Source of the DNA: Nitrospirota bacterium
GTDB taxonomy: Bacteria; Nitrospirota; Thermodesulfovibrionia; Thermodesulfovibrionales; JdFR-88
NCBI GenBank assembly: GCA_021813405.1
Contig: JAKAKS010000005.1
Span: 1-44,800, forward strand
Direction: 5' to 3'
Length of the DNA: 44,800 nt
Shown: in pieces, positions 8,011 to 16,923 of the stretch
How positions within the stretch are numbered: position 1 is the first letter of the stretch
Layout: each line of letters begins with the position of its first letter
Notes under the pieces: model-generated
The model's input: only the letters and a program-made list of their open reading frames with translations
Told to the model about the DNA's origin: nothing
Database searches by the model: none
Translations under genes and position numbers: made by a program

Positions 8011-8877
8011 GTGGCTAAAAAGGCGGTTTCAGAAAGCAGCAATGAAAGCGGACGTGCCTTTTCCTTCCTGGAATTAAACACGAGGATGGCAAAGCCGCGG
8101 ACTAAGGGTGTTACCGAGATCCGCGGGCCTTATTATACGCCCATGGGTAAACGATACCTGGAAGACATACTGGAGACGATGGGCCAGTATGTGGACATCC
8201 TGAAATTTGCGGGCGGCTCATTCAGCCTGATGCCGGAGCGCGCCGTAAGGGAACTGATAGCCCTTTGCCATAAATATGATGTACAGGTGGATACCGGCGG
8301 GTTTATTGAGCATGTCCTTACGCTTGGCGAAGGCGCGGTGGATATGTATATAGCTGAATGCAAGCGCCTGGGGTTCGATATAGTGGAGGTATCAAGCGGT
8401 TTTCTGAGCATGCCTGTTGACGATCTGGTGCGTATAACCGAGAAGGTGCAAAAGGCCGGGTTGAAGGCCAAGGCGGAGGTGGGCATACAGTTTGGCGCTG
8501 GGGGGGCAAGCTCCGTGGAAGCGCTGGAGGCCGAGGGCCCCGGCGATGTGGAATGGGCCATCATGCGGGCCAAAAAACACCTTGAAGCCGGGGCATATAT
8601 GATAATGGTTGAATCCGAAGGCATTACCGAGAGTGTGCGCCAGTGGCGCACCGACGTAATAGCCAGGTTTATTGGCGGGCTTGGCCTTGAAAAGACGATG
8701 TTTGAGGCGGCGGAGCCGGGCGTATTCGACTGGTATGTAAAGAACTACGGCCCGGAGGTGAATTTGTTTGTGGACCACAGCCAGATAGTTCTCCTTGAAT
8801 CACTGCGCTCCGGCACCTGGGGTACAAAGGACCTTTGGGGGCGCATAAGGACTTATAAAGGGCAGGATGGCAAATAG
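8011..8877 (+). CDS. Phosphosulfolactate synthase (ComA-like) family protein
   Basis: A TIM-barrel protein of 288 residues in the ComA/HSA32 family. In methanogens ComA adds sulfite to phosphoenolpyruvate to make (2R)-phospho-3-sulfolactate, the first step of coenzyme M synthesis. Plant HSA32 is a relative with a different role. Family features seen are the strand motif DILKFAGGSFSLMP, the segment VQVDTGGFIEHVL, the GFDIVEVSSGF strand, KAEVGIQFG, and the late segments MIMVESEGIT and VNLFVDHSQIVLLESLRSG. I chose GTG at 8011, preceded by AAGGAG at 9 bases, over an upstream ATG that lacks a binding site. It overlaps prpB by 11 bases, so it is cotranscribed with methylcitrate-cycle genes. Its reaction here is unknown, because no ComB or ComC neighbour is present. 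Confidence 0.85.
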   Translation: MAKKAVSESSNESGRAFSFLELNTRMAKPRTKGVTEIRGPYYTPMGKRYLEDILETMGQYVDILKFAGGSFSLMPERAVRELIALCHKYDVQVDTGGFIEHVLTLGEGAVDMYIAECKRLGFDIVEVSSGFLSMPVDDLVRITEKVQKAGLKAKAEVGIQFGAGGASSVEALEAEGPGDVEWAIMRAKKHLEAGAYMIMVESEGITESVRQWRTDVIARFIGGLGLEKTMFEAAEPGVFDWYVKNYGPEVNLFVDHSQIVLLESLRSGTWGTKDLWGRIRTYKGQDGK

Positions 8878-9748
8878 TCCTGGCCTCCGCTTGAAAGCGG
8901 CCATGGAGGCCGAAAAGCCACTCCAGGCGGCGGGTGCTATAAACGCGATGACAGCCATTATGGCGGAGCGCACCGGCTTCCGGGCGCTATATCTTTCAGG
9001 GGCCGGAGTGGCCAACGCCTCGTTTGCCCTTCCGGACCTTGGGATTACTACATTAAATGACGTGCTTGAGGACGCACGGCGGATTACTTCTGCTTCAAGC
9101 CTTCCGCTTATAGTTGATGCTGATACAGGGTGGGGTGGCGCTTTCAATATCCAAAGGACGGTAAAGCAGATGATAAGCGCCTCGGTTGCGGCCATTCACA
9201 TTGAAGACCAGGTTGCGGCTAAACGGTGTGGGCAAAGGCCGGGAAAAAAGCTGGTCTCAACAAACGAAATGGTGGACCGGATAAAGGCCGCCGTCGATGC
9301 AAAGTCGGATAACGGCTTCATGGTAATAGCCCGGACGGACGCAGCGGCGGTGGAAGGGTTTGACGCGGCCCTGGAGAGGGCCTGCGCATACCGTGACGCC
9401 GGTGCCGACGTGCTGTTTCCGGAAGCATTGGGCGGCCTTGAACAATATGCAAAATTTGTGCGTCACATGCAGGCGCCCGTGCTGGCCAATATGACCGAAT
9501 TCGGTGTTGCGCCGCTTTACACTGTCCAGGAGCTTGCCGGGGCCGGCGTAAGCATTATTCTTTACCCGCTTTCGGCATTCCGAGCGATGAACCGGGCCGC
9601 ATTCGATGTGTACCGGGCCATACGCGCCAATGGCACGCAAAAAGACATGCTGGCAATTATGCAGACCAGGGAAGAGCTGTATGAACTCCTGCGCTATTAT
9701 GATTACGAGCGTAAACTGGACCTGCTTTATCCCGGCGGGAAGCAATAA
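8867..9748 (+). CDS. prpB: 2-methylisocitrate lyase PrpB
   Basis: It cleaves 2-methylisocitrate to pyruvate and succinate, the last step of the methylcitrate cycle for propionyl-CoA disposal. The 293-residue protein matches PrpB along its length. Ser44-Gly45-Ala46-Gly47 form the substrate loop, Asp84 and Asp86 in VDADTGWGG bind the metal, and the catalytic loop KRCGQ contains Cys121. MVIARTDA, LFPEALG, LANMTEFG and LYPLSAFRAMNRAA are near-identical to the family. The C-terminus YDYERKLDLLYPG is also typical. Position 123 is Gln, where the PrpB/isocitrate lyase signature normally has His (KRCGH). The start ATG lies within the end of the upstream gene, which suggests translational coupling. prpC follows after 18 bases. 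Confidence 0.95.
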   Translation: MANSPGLRLKAAMEAEKPLQAAGAINAMTAIMAERTGFRALYLSGAGVANASFALPDLGITTLNDVLEDARRITSASSLPLIVDADTGWGGAFNIQRTVKQMISASVAAIHIEDQVAAKRCGQRPGKKLVSTNEMVDRIKAAVDAKSDNGFMVIARTDAAAVEGFDAALERACAYRDAGADVLFPEALGGLEQYAKFVRHMQAPVLANMTEFGVAPLYTVQELAGAGVSIILYPLSAFRAMNRAAFDVYRAIRANGTQKDMLAIMQTREELYELLRYYDYERKLDLLYPGGKQ

Positions 9749-9766
9749 TCATATGGAGGATATCCG

Positions 9767-10894
9767 ATGGGCTGCGAGGTAAAGGGGCTTGAAGGGGTTA
9801 TCGCCGGAGACACGGCGATCAGCACCGTTGGCAAAAAAGACATGGGCCTCACATACCGTGGGTATTCTGTTGAGGACCTTTCGGAACACGCATCCTTTGA
9901 AGAGGTGGCCTATCTTCTGATACATGACAAGCTTCCAAACCACAGGGAACTTGAAGAATACAGGACGGCCCTTGTAAATATGCGGGGTGTGCCAGACAGG
10001 CTGAAAGTAGTGCTGGAAAGCCTTCCGCCCGCGTCGCATCCAATGGACGTATTGCGGACGGGCTGCTCCGCGCTTGGGGCCATCGAGCCCGAAACGGCTG
10101 AAAGGGAACAAGACCAGTACCGGGTAGCAGACAGGCTACTGGCGAGTTTTCCTTACATGCTGCTTTACTGGTACCGGTTCCACCAGAGCGGTGCGCGCAT
10201 ATCGCATGAGAGCGGGCAGCGGGAAATGGCCGGGCATATTCTTGCGCTTTTAAACGGGATGCCGCCTGAGGCGATTGTACGAAAGGCCATAAACGCATCG
10301 CTTGTCCTCTATGCAGAGCATGAATTCAACGCTTCAACATTTTCTGCCAGGGTAACCGCCTCCACGCTGTCGGATTTTCATTCCGCTGTAACGGCGGCAA
10401 TAGGTACGCTAAGCGGGCCCCTGCACGGAGGCGCAAACGAACAGGCGATGAAGATGATAACCCCGCTTCGCTCTCCGGATGAAGCCGAAAAGGAAATCTT
10501 ACGGATGCTTGCGGCCAAAAAGAAGGTTATGGGTTTTGGCCACCGCGTTTATAAAAAGCAGCCGGACCCGCGCTCCAGCATAATGAAAGAGTGGGCACGC
10601 AGATTAAGCGCTGAGGCTGGGGACATGGGCCTTTTTTTGATATTCGAGCGCATCGAGGAGGTCATGTTCAGGGAGAAAAAGCTGTTTGCAAATGTAGATT
10701 TCTACGGCGCTTTAACGTATCACCTATGCGGAATCCCCACGGAGTTGTTCACCCCCGTCTTTGCCCTTGCCCGTGTAAGCGGCTGGGCCGCGCATATTAT
10801 CGAGCAGCGGGCCGATAACAAACTGATCCGCCCAAGCGCTGAATACATTGGCCCGGAGGCAAGGGCGTACGTGCCGCTGGATGAGCGCCCCTGA
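9767..10894 (+). CDS. prpC: 2-methylcitrate synthase PrpC
   Basis: It condenses propionyl-CoA with oxaloacetate to 2-methylcitrate and belongs to the citrate synthase family (375 residues, the size of the short type). Catalytic residues are visible: His220 in GPLHGGANEQAM, His259 in GFGHRVYKKQPDPRS, and Asp311 in NVDFYGALTYHLCGIP. The N-terminus has GLEGVIAGDTAIS and LTYRGYSVEDL, and the C-terminus has RPSAEYIGP, both typical of PrpC rather than GltA. GGAGG lies 8 bases before the ATG. The neighbours prpB and prpD make methylcitrate synthase much more likely than citrate synthase. Confidence 0.95.
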   Translation: MGCEVKGLEGVIAGDTAISTVGKKDMGLTYRGYSVEDLSEHASFEEVAYLLIHDKLPNHRELEEYRTALVNMRGVPDRLKVVLESLPPASHPMDVLRTGCSALGAIEPETAEREQDQYRVADRLLASFPYMLLYWYRFHQSGARISHESGQREMAGHILALLNGMPPEAIVRKAINASLVLYAEHEFNASTFSARVTASTLSDFHSAVTAAIGTLSGPLHGGANEQAMKMITPLRSPDEAEKEILRMLAAKKKVMGFGHRVYKKQPDPRSSIMKEWARRLSAEAGDMGLFLIFERIEEVMFREKKLFANVDFYGALTYHLCGIPTELFTPVFALARVSGWAAHIIEQRADNKLIRPSAEYIGPEARAYVPLDERP

Positions 10895-10895
10895 A

Positions 10896-12347
10896 ATGGA
10901 AAAGATTAACACCTCACAGCCCAATATCAGGCCGCAGCCGGATAAAGAGATGGTCGATATTGCGGAATATACTGCGGATTACCGGATCGAAAGCGAAGAT
11001 GCGTTTTCCATTGCTCGCTATGTGCTGATGGACAGCATGGGGTGCGCCATCCTTGCGCTCCGCTATCCGGAGTGCTCTAAACTCATCGGCCCTGCGGCGC
11101 CGGGTGCGTCCGTGCCGCTTGGGGCCAGAGTGCCAGGGACCGGTTTCGAGCTGGACCCTGTAAAGGCTGCATTCGATACCGGCACACTGGTGCGCTGGCT
11201 GGATTTCAACGACGCTTTCCTGGCCGCCGAATGGAACCATCCATCTGATAACCTTGGGGGCATACTCGCCGTTTCGGATTACATCAGCAGGAGAAAACTT
11301 CAGGAAGGGCAATTACCTTTAACCATGCGGGATGTGCTTGTTTCAATGATAAAAGCTCACGAGATACAGGGGGTGATGGCTCTTGAAAACAGCTTCAACC
11401 GCGTGGGGTTGGACCACGTGCTGCTTGTAAAAGTGGCTACCGCTGCCGTCACCACCAGCCTGATGGGGGGCGACAGACAGAAGATAACCGATTCCGTTTC
11501 CCAGGCCTGGATAGACGGCCCCCCCCTGCGTATTTACAGGCACGCTCCAAATACAGGCACGCGAAAATCGTGGGCGGCCGGCGATGCCACAAGCCGGGGC
11601 GTGTGGCTTTCTCTTCTGACCATGAAAGGAGAAATGGGATATTCCGGCGCGCTTACCGCGAAAGGTTGGGGGTTTTATGACGTGTTCTATAAGGGGCAGA
11701 GGTTTAAATTTCAAAGGCCATATGGCACGTATGTGATGGAAAACGTGCTTTTCAAAGTGGCATTCCCAGCTGAGTTCCACGCCCAGACTGCTGTGGAATG
11801 CGCCCTGCGTTTGCATGACAGTGCGCGCGGCAGGCTTGATGATATCAAAAAAATAGAAATCACCACACAGGAGCCTGCGATCAGGATAATAAGCAAAACC
11901 GGCCCCCTGTATAACCCTGCGGACCGTGACCACTGCATACAGTACATGGTTGCCGCGGCCCTTATCTATGGCGCACTGACGGCGGACCATTACAAAGAGC
12001 CTATTGCATCCAATCCGATGATTGATGAGCTTCGTGAAAAGACCGAAGTGGCTGAGGATAAGCGTTATACCCGTGAATATCTGGAACCTGGCAAGCGGTC
12101 CATCGCCAATGCCGTCCAGGTCTTCTTCAGGGACGGCTCTTCCACCGCTAAAGTGGAGATTGAATATCCCCTCGGCCACCCAAGAAGAAGAGCCGAAGGA
12201 ATCCCGCTTCTTATTAACAAATTCAGGCGTAATTGCGGTCATCTTTTTGCGCCTGAAAAGGTGGACTTCATGGTGGGCCTTTTTCTCGACCCTGCGCGCC
12301 TCCACGCGATGACCGTCCCGGACTTTATGGAATTATTTGCGTGTTAA
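10896..12347 (+). CDS. prpD: 2-methylcitrate dehydratase PrpD
   Basis: It dehydrates 2-methylcitrate to 2-methyl-cis-aconitate in the methylcitrate cycle. The protein of 483 residues is very close to enterobacterial PrpD. Recognisable segments are VRWLDFNDAFLAAEWNHPSD, ENSFNRVGLDHVLLVKVA, YRHAPNTGTRKSWAAGDATS, RPYGTYVMENVLFKVAFP, NPADRDHCIQYMV and HPRRRAEGIPLL. The start is not certain. ATG 10896 gives an N-terminus closest to the family, while ATG 10881 would overlap prpC by 14 bases. Neither has a strong ribosome binding site. It is the last gene of the operon. No propionyl-CoA synthetase or regulator gene adjoins it. Confidence 0.95.
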   Translation: MEKINTSQPNIRPQPDKEMVDIAEYTADYRIESEDAFSIARYVLMDSMGCAILALRYPECSKLIGPAAPGASVPLGARVPGTGFELDPVKAAFDTGTLVRWLDFNDAFLAAEWNHPSDNLGGILAVSDYISRRKLQEGQLPLTMRDVLVSMIKAHEIQGVMALENSFNRVGLDHVLLVKVATAAVTTSLMGGDRQKITDSVSQAWIDGPPLRIYRHAPNTGTRKSWAAGDATSRGVWLSLLTMKGEMGYSGALTAKGWGFYDVFYKGQRFKFQRPYGTYVMENVLFKVAFPAEFHAQTAVECALRLHDSARGRLDDIKKIEITTQEPAIRIISKTGPLYNPADRDHCIQYMVAAALIYGALTADHYKEPIASNPMIDELREKTEVAEDKRYTREYLEPGKRSIANAVQVFFRDGSSTAKVEIEYPLGHPRRRAEGIPLLINKFRRNCGHLFAPEKVDFMVGLFLDPARLHAMTVPDFMELFAC

Positions 12348-12427
12348 TGCTGATTTTCAACAAGTTCGCAGAGAATTCTTTACCGGACCAGGTTTGTACT
12401 CCTGTTTTCCCGCAACGGCTTCAGTGT

Positions 12428-12675
12428 AACCCTTTATTTGTTGACAAATCCTTCATGTTAAGAAAAAATAGACCGTTAGCAAAACAGCCAATTTATCAGG
12501 AAACTGCGAATTGCAGGGCCGGGCAAAAATGAGCGCTGTAAATTTGCAATCATAAAGGTAGATTTAGGGCTAGCCCAAAAACACTGGAACTATCCAGGGG
12601 GGAGGGATTTCCAGATTGCTTCGATTTAAATTTCTTGTGGCCTGTTTAGGGGTTTTTTTACTGCTTGCCTCCTGT
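12428..12675 (+). repeat. prsT control region, copy 1 of a diverged duplication
   Basis: This block aligns almost without gaps to 17272-17520. Shared elements, in order, are a TTCATGTTAAG(A/C)AAAAATAGAC box, an imperfect palindrome CTGC-N5-GCAG (12504-12516), a CTAGCC-(C/G)-AAAAA box (here inside the perfect palindrome GGGCTAGCCC at 12567-12576), a CTGG/CCAG hairpin (12584-12597), a GGGGG(G)AGGG ribosome binding site, a TTG start and the first codons. A TTGACA at 12441-12446 could be a -35 element, although no good -10 follows. The block is both the promoter region and the 5' end of prsT. Confidence 0.75.
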
Positions 12676-15354
12676 CATTCCATGTCCAAGGAGCAACTGC
12701 TTGCCAAAGGGACACAGTGCCTGGCGAAAGGGGAGCCCAGGGATGCGGTGATTTATCTGACCCAGGCGCTTAAAAAAGACCCTGGCTTTCTGGATGCAAA
12801 ACTCAAGCTGGCCCGGGCGTATTGTGAGCTTGGCAAATTCGATTCAGCAGCCGGGCAGCTCGAATTCATCCTCAAGAAAAACCCATCCAGCCAAAAGGCG
12901 CATTTAGAGATGGCACGGGTTTACCTGGAGCAGTCGAAGCCCGATCAGGCCATAATTGAGCTGAAAAAGATCCCGTCTTCGGTAAATGACGTCCCCGATG
13001 AGCTGGAAGAATACGGCTGGGCGTATGCCATAAAGAAGGATTACCCCTCCGCCCTTTCCTTGTTCCAGAAAGCCCTGCAGCAAAACGGCAACTTTGTTGA
13101 AATCAACATCCTGATGGCAAAGGTATATTCCCAGATGGGGAATCCAGCAATTGCAAAAGAGACGCTGAATACCGTCTTAAGTAAGGATGCGTCCAATCCT
13201 CAGGCGATACACCTGCTTGCGTCATTGCAGTTGAGCGGTAACGATGTTGACGGGGCCATCCATACATATGCCCGGGCGGGCAAAGACGATATCGATTCGC
13301 AGTTCAGGGAAGGGATGCTTCTTGTTATAAAAGACAGGCAAAAAGAGGCAAATGCGTTGGCTGACATGATTATCTCCAGATTCGGCTACAGGCCTGAAGG
13401 TTACCTGCTTAAGGGTTTTTCCCTTTTAAGTCTGAAAAATTACAACAGTGCCGTCGAATATCTCAGAAAATCAATGGGGTTGGGCGAAACGGCACAGGCC
13501 CATTATTATCTTGGGCTGTGCTTTTACAACCAGAATGAACTTGAACTGGCCTATAATGAGCTGAGCCGGGCGGCCAGTCTCGCCCCGTCCCTGGCGCCAG
13601 CCAGGAATCTCGCTGGACTTATCCTTTTAAAACAGGGGCGGGTGGACGACGCCATATCCCAGTTGAAGCAATTAATGGACAGCGGGCAGGGCGATGCCTA
13701 TTCTCACGACATCCTTGGCGGAGCCTATATGACAAAGGACATGTATGGTGCGGCATTGGATGAGCTTGGACGCGCCACGGCAATTGACCCTTCGCTCAGG
13801 AATGCCTATATCCAGAAAGGTGTTTTATTATTTTCGACCGGGAAATTTGCGGAAGGTGAAGCCGTGCTGAAAAAGGCGGTCAGCATGGAGACTGGAGATC
13901 CCCGGGCAAGGATGCTGCTTGCCGGCCTGTACCTTAAACAGAACCGGATCGAAGAGGCGCTGCACACTGCCAGCCAGGGAATTAAAGGGGACAAGACAGA
14001 CGCCCCGCTGTATGATTTTATCGCGGATGTATATCTAAGGCAGGGCAATATTGCTGAGGCCAGGGCCAGCCTGCAGAAGGCCAAGTCGGCTGACCCCTCC
14101 GATGCACGCGCCTATTTCTATCTGGCGTCGATCTACATGCAAACGGGGAGGGCAGCCAAGGCCGTGGCGGAGCTTGAAACGCTCTGCCGGAAAAACCCGG
14201 GCAATGTCCGGGCATTTATTGAAACCGCAATGCTTCTGGAATCAAATGGCGACGGCGCCGCCGCGCTTAAATATTATACACTGGCGCTAAACACGGGTGC
14301 TCCCGATGGGTATCTCTATTTTGCAGCATACCAGATGAAATCAGGGCAGTCCGCAGGCGCGCTTTCCACACTGGATAATGGAATATCCAAAAACCCCTCC
14401 GCTATCCAGCTTTATGAGATGAAGGGCGCCATCCAGATAAACATTAAGGATTATAAGGGTGCTGTTGGTACATTTACTTCGCTTGGAAAAATAGACCGCC
14501 AGGCCGGATTTGACCTGCTAGTAAAGGGATATATCGCCATGAACAGGCCCGGAGATGCCCTTCAGATGGTTAAGCAACAGATTGCCAAAAGCCCTGAAGA
14601 CATTAAATTGCTGGCCACACTCTCCACTATATATGGAATAATGGGCAGTCGCAACGAGGCGCTCAGCGCGGCAAGACAGATAATTAATATCAGGCCAACA
14701 GACCCTTTCGGCTATTTGCAGCTTGCATCCGTTCAAGCCAAGTATGATCTTGATAATGCCATAGAAACCCTCAGCGGCCCGCAAATTCCGAAAAGCGGCC
14801 CGATAGAAATGCTGCTGGGCGAACTGTATTTCCGGAAGAAGCAGTATAGCCTGGCAGAAAATCAATTCAAAATGGCCGAAAGTTCCATGTCTGCCAATCC
14901 CGAACCCGTGTACTGGCAGGGGACCGTTCTTGATGCAATGGGCAGATCCGCGGAAGCGGCTGCCGTATACCGCAAGGTCCTTTCGATGGCGCCGGGGAAT
15001 CTGCCTGCCGCGAATAATCTGGCATATTATTATGCGGACCGGGGAAGAAATCCTGCCCTTGCCCTGCGTCTGGCTGCTAAGGTATACAAAGCGGCTCCAA
15101 ATGACGGCAATGTGCTGGATACGTACGGTTTTGCGCTCCTGAAAAATGGCAAGCCTGCGGAAGCCCTGAAGGCGCTTGAGAGGTCCTATGCGCTTTTGCC
15201 TGCCAATCCCACTATTGCATATCATCTGGCGCTTGCGTATTCGGGACAGGGCAACAGGGCTCAGGCGGTCTTGTGCCTCAGAAAATGCCTGAGCATGGGT
15301 GATTTCCCAGAGGCCCGCTCTGCCAGGTTGTTGCTTTCAAAACTGACTGAGTAA
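12616..15354 (+). CDS. prsT: TPR-repeat lipoprotein, PrsT type (PEP-CTERM/XrtA system)
   Basis: A 912-residue lipoprotein made almost wholly of tetratricopeptide repeats. The signal peptide ends in a lipobox with Cys20 (LLLASC). About two dozen TPR units follow, marked by recurring A/G-x-Y/F and DPS or NP turns (for example PGFLDAKLKLARAYCELGKF, PSLAPARNLAGLILLKQGR, and the last one, YHLALAYSGQGNRAQAV). Length, lipoprotein nature and location next to an exopolysaccharide export operon match PrsT of exosortase A loci, whose exact role is unknown. The start is TTG at 12616, supported by a strong GGGGGGAGGG site and by conservation of the same TTG in the second copy downstream. It is likely anchored in the outer membrane, facing the periplasm. 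Confidence 0.8.
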   Translation: MLRFKFLVACLGVFLLLASCHSMSKEQLLAKGTQCLAKGEPRDAVIYLTQALKKDPGFLDAKLKLARAYCELGKFDSAAGQLEFILKKNPSSQKAHLEMARVYLEQSKPDQAIIELKKIPSSVNDVPDELEEYGWAYAIKKDYPSALSLFQKALQQNGNFVEINILMAKVYSQMGNPAIAKETLNTVLSKDASNPQAIHLLASLQLSGNDVDGAIHTYARAGKDDIDSQFREGMLLVIKDRQKEANALADMIISRFGYRPEGYLLKGFSLLSLKNYNSAVEYLRKSMGLGETAQAHYYLGLCFYNQNELELAYNELSRAASLAPSLAPARNLAGLILLKQGRVDDAISQLKQLMDSGQGDAYSHDILGGAYMTKDMYGAALDELGRATAIDPSLRNAYIQKGVLLFSTGKFAEGEAVLKKAVSMETGDPRARMLLAGLYLKQNRIEEALHTASQGIKGDKTDAPLYDFIADVYLRQGNIAEARASLQKAKSADPSDARAYFYLASIYMQTGRAAKAVAELETLCRKNPGNVRAFIETAMLLESNGDGAAALKYYTLALNTGAPDGYLYFAAYQMKSGQSAGALSTLDNGISKNPSAIQLYEMKGAIQINIKDYKGAVGTFTSLGKIDRQAGFDLLVKGYIAMNRPGDALQMVKQQIAKSPEDIKLLATLSTIYGIMGSRNEALSAARQIINIRPTDPFGYLQLASVQAKYDLDNAIETLSGPQIPKSGPIEMLLGELYFRKKQYSLAENQFKMAESSMSANPEPVYWQGTVLDAMGRSAEAAAVYRKVLSMAPGNLPAANNLAYYYADRGRNPALALRLAAKVYKAAPNDGNVLDTYGFALLKNGKPAEALKALERSYALLPANPTIAYHLALAYSGQGNRAQAVLCLRKCLSMGDFPEARSARLLLSKLTE

Positions 15355-15408
15355 AACTGGATGGGCCTGCACGGCCGGTCCTGAGGCACTCGCACACTTT
15401 TTTTTAAA

Positions 15409-16800
15409 TTGGTCAGGCTGTTTCCTGTAAAATTAAGGATGCAAAATAACATCCGGCCTGTATTTCAATTATTCCGCTATTTGCATTCCGCTTTGTCCAA
15501 ACTGGAAATATATCATGTTTTAAGCCATATATATGGATTGCCTGCCAGCAACCAATGGAAAGAGTCTTTTGCCTTGCGTGTGATCTTTTCCGTTCTCCTG
15601 CTTTCTTTCATTTATGTAGCCCAGCGCTTCTGGTTTAAAAGAGGGTTCCGGATTATCGATTCAACCCGCAGGCAGGGATTAAAGGTTTTTGGGCGGTATT
15701 CTTTAATTTCTGCCATCGTGCTTTTGATCTTAACCTCGCTTGATCCGTTTGGGCATTCCAATGAGAAATTATGGGAATTTGCTCTCTCTGTTTCGAAGCT
15801 TTGGCTGTTTGCATCTACACTTGGTTACCTGGCCGTCGTTATTGCGCGAGTTGCCGGGCTGCTATTCTCAAAAATTTTTATGCACATTGGTAATGGCAGA
15901 AAACAAAATACCGATCTGGCCAGGCGCGCTTTTTTGCGCCGCTCGACGCTTTACGCCGGCAGTCTGCCTTTCTTTGCCACTGGTTACGGCTACTTTGTAG
16001 AGAGATTCAGCTATCGCGTAAAAAAAATCGAGGTCCCTGTTGCCAATCTGCCTCGTGGCCTTGATGGATTGAGGATAGTACAGCTAAGTGATATTCATAT
16101 GGGCGATTTCATGTCGCGCGGTCAGGTCCGGAAGGCTGTTGATATGGCAAACGGACTGAATGCAGACCTTGCCGTCATCACAGGTGATTTTATTACTTTT
16201 AAAAATGATCCGCTTGCAGATTGCATTCAGGAATTAAGCAGGCTGCACGCTCCGTTAGGCACATGGGGCTGCAACGGTAATCATGAATTAAATTGTGGGG
16301 TTCAGGCCCTGGCGCAAAGGCTTTTTGCTGAAAATGGCATGCGGCTATTGCGCAATGAAAATGTGCAGATCAATTGGCGCGGAGAAACTTTTAATCTGAT
16401 CGGAATGGATTTCTGGATGGGGGAAGAGCACCCCGGCATTTTAATGAAAATAGGACCTCTGGTCCGGAAGGATATGCCTAATATTCTGCTTTCCCATAGT
16501 CCAGACACCTTTTATTGGGCATCCCAGTCTGGAATAGAATTGAGCTTGGCCGGACATACCCATGGAGGCCAGGTAAGGCTTGGCATTCTGAACCCGGCTA
16601 GCCTTTTCACAAAATTTGTGAGCGGGATGTATTTTCTGCCCTTTGAAGGGTCTGCGTACCATAAGGGCGACAAAACCACTCCGTTTGTCTCAAGGTCCGC
16701 CGCCCTTTACGTAAACAGGGGGCTGGGCACCCTGTTTGTTCCCGTACGCCTCGGGGTACCGCCGGAGATATCACTGCTGATTTTACGCTCGGCCGTTTAA
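15409..16800 (+). CDS. Membrane-anchored metallophosphoesterase (YkuE-like)
   Basis: A calcineurin-type metallophosphoesterase behind an N-terminal membrane region. Hydrophobic segments lie around residues 56-72, 97-111 and 128-155. A twin-arginine-like stretch, ARRAFLRRS, follows near 171-179. The catalytic part begins near 205 and has all metal-ligand motifs: LSDIHMGD (Asp228, His230), VITGDF (Asp260), GNHE (289-293), LLSHSPD, and GHTHGGQVRLG. Members hydrolyse phosphodiesters or pyrophosphates such as UDP-diacylglucosamine or undecaprenyl pyrophosphate, but the substrate here is unknown. The start is TTG 15409 or ATG 15439; neither has a clear binding site. It lies between prsT and the decayed prsT copy, and is followed by a terminator. 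Confidence 0.85.
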   Translation: MVRLFPVKLRMQNNIRPVFQLFRYLHSALSKLEIYHVLSHIYGLPASNQWKESFALRVIFSVLLLSFIYVAQRFWFKRGFRIIDSTRRQGLKVFGRYSLISAIVLLILTSLDPFGHSNEKLWEFALSVSKLWLFASTLGYLAVVIARVAGLLFSKIFMHIGNGRKQNTDLARRAFLRRSTLYAGSLPFFATGYGYFVERFSYRVKKIEVPVANLPRGLDGLRIVQLSDIHMGDFMSRGQVRKAVDMANGLNADLAVITGDFITFKNDPLADCIQELSRLHAPLGTWGCNGNHELNCGVQALAQRLFAENGMRLLRNENVQINWRGETFNLIGMDFWMGEEHPGILMKIGPLVRKDMPNILLSHSPDTFYWASQSGIELSLAGHTHGGQVRLGILNPASLFTKFVSGMYFLPFEGSAYHKGDKTTPFVSRSAALYVNRGLGTLFVPVRLGVPPEISLLILRSAV

Positions 16801-16832
16801 TGCACAAGATATAGGCTTTGTAATCATCGGAG

Positions 16833-16869
16833 CCGGTAGGGCCTGCATATTTCCTATTGGGTTTTTTTT
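16833..16869 (+). terminator. Rho-independent terminator after the phosphoesterase gene
   Basis: CCGGTAGG (16833-16840) pairs with CCTATTGG (16853-16860), forming an 8-base-pair stem with two G-U pairs and a 12-base loop. After one G come eight T residues (16862-16869). It lies 33 bases after the stop codon and separates the prsT-phosphoesterase unit from the export operon. Confidence 0.75.
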
Positions 16870-16923
16870 ATTAAGGACATTTAATGGGTAGGTTAATGCC
16901 CCAAAATGGGCCATTCGAGTAAT

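Noticed and set aside
11343-12305. Long minus-strand frame of 320 codons
   Set aside because: It is antisense to prpD, whose identity is certain over its full length.
15361-15408. Possible terminator after prsT (GGCC repeats and a run of T)
   Set aside because: The T-run is clear but the stems before it are short and poorly placed, so readthrough into the phosphoesterase gene is as likely.
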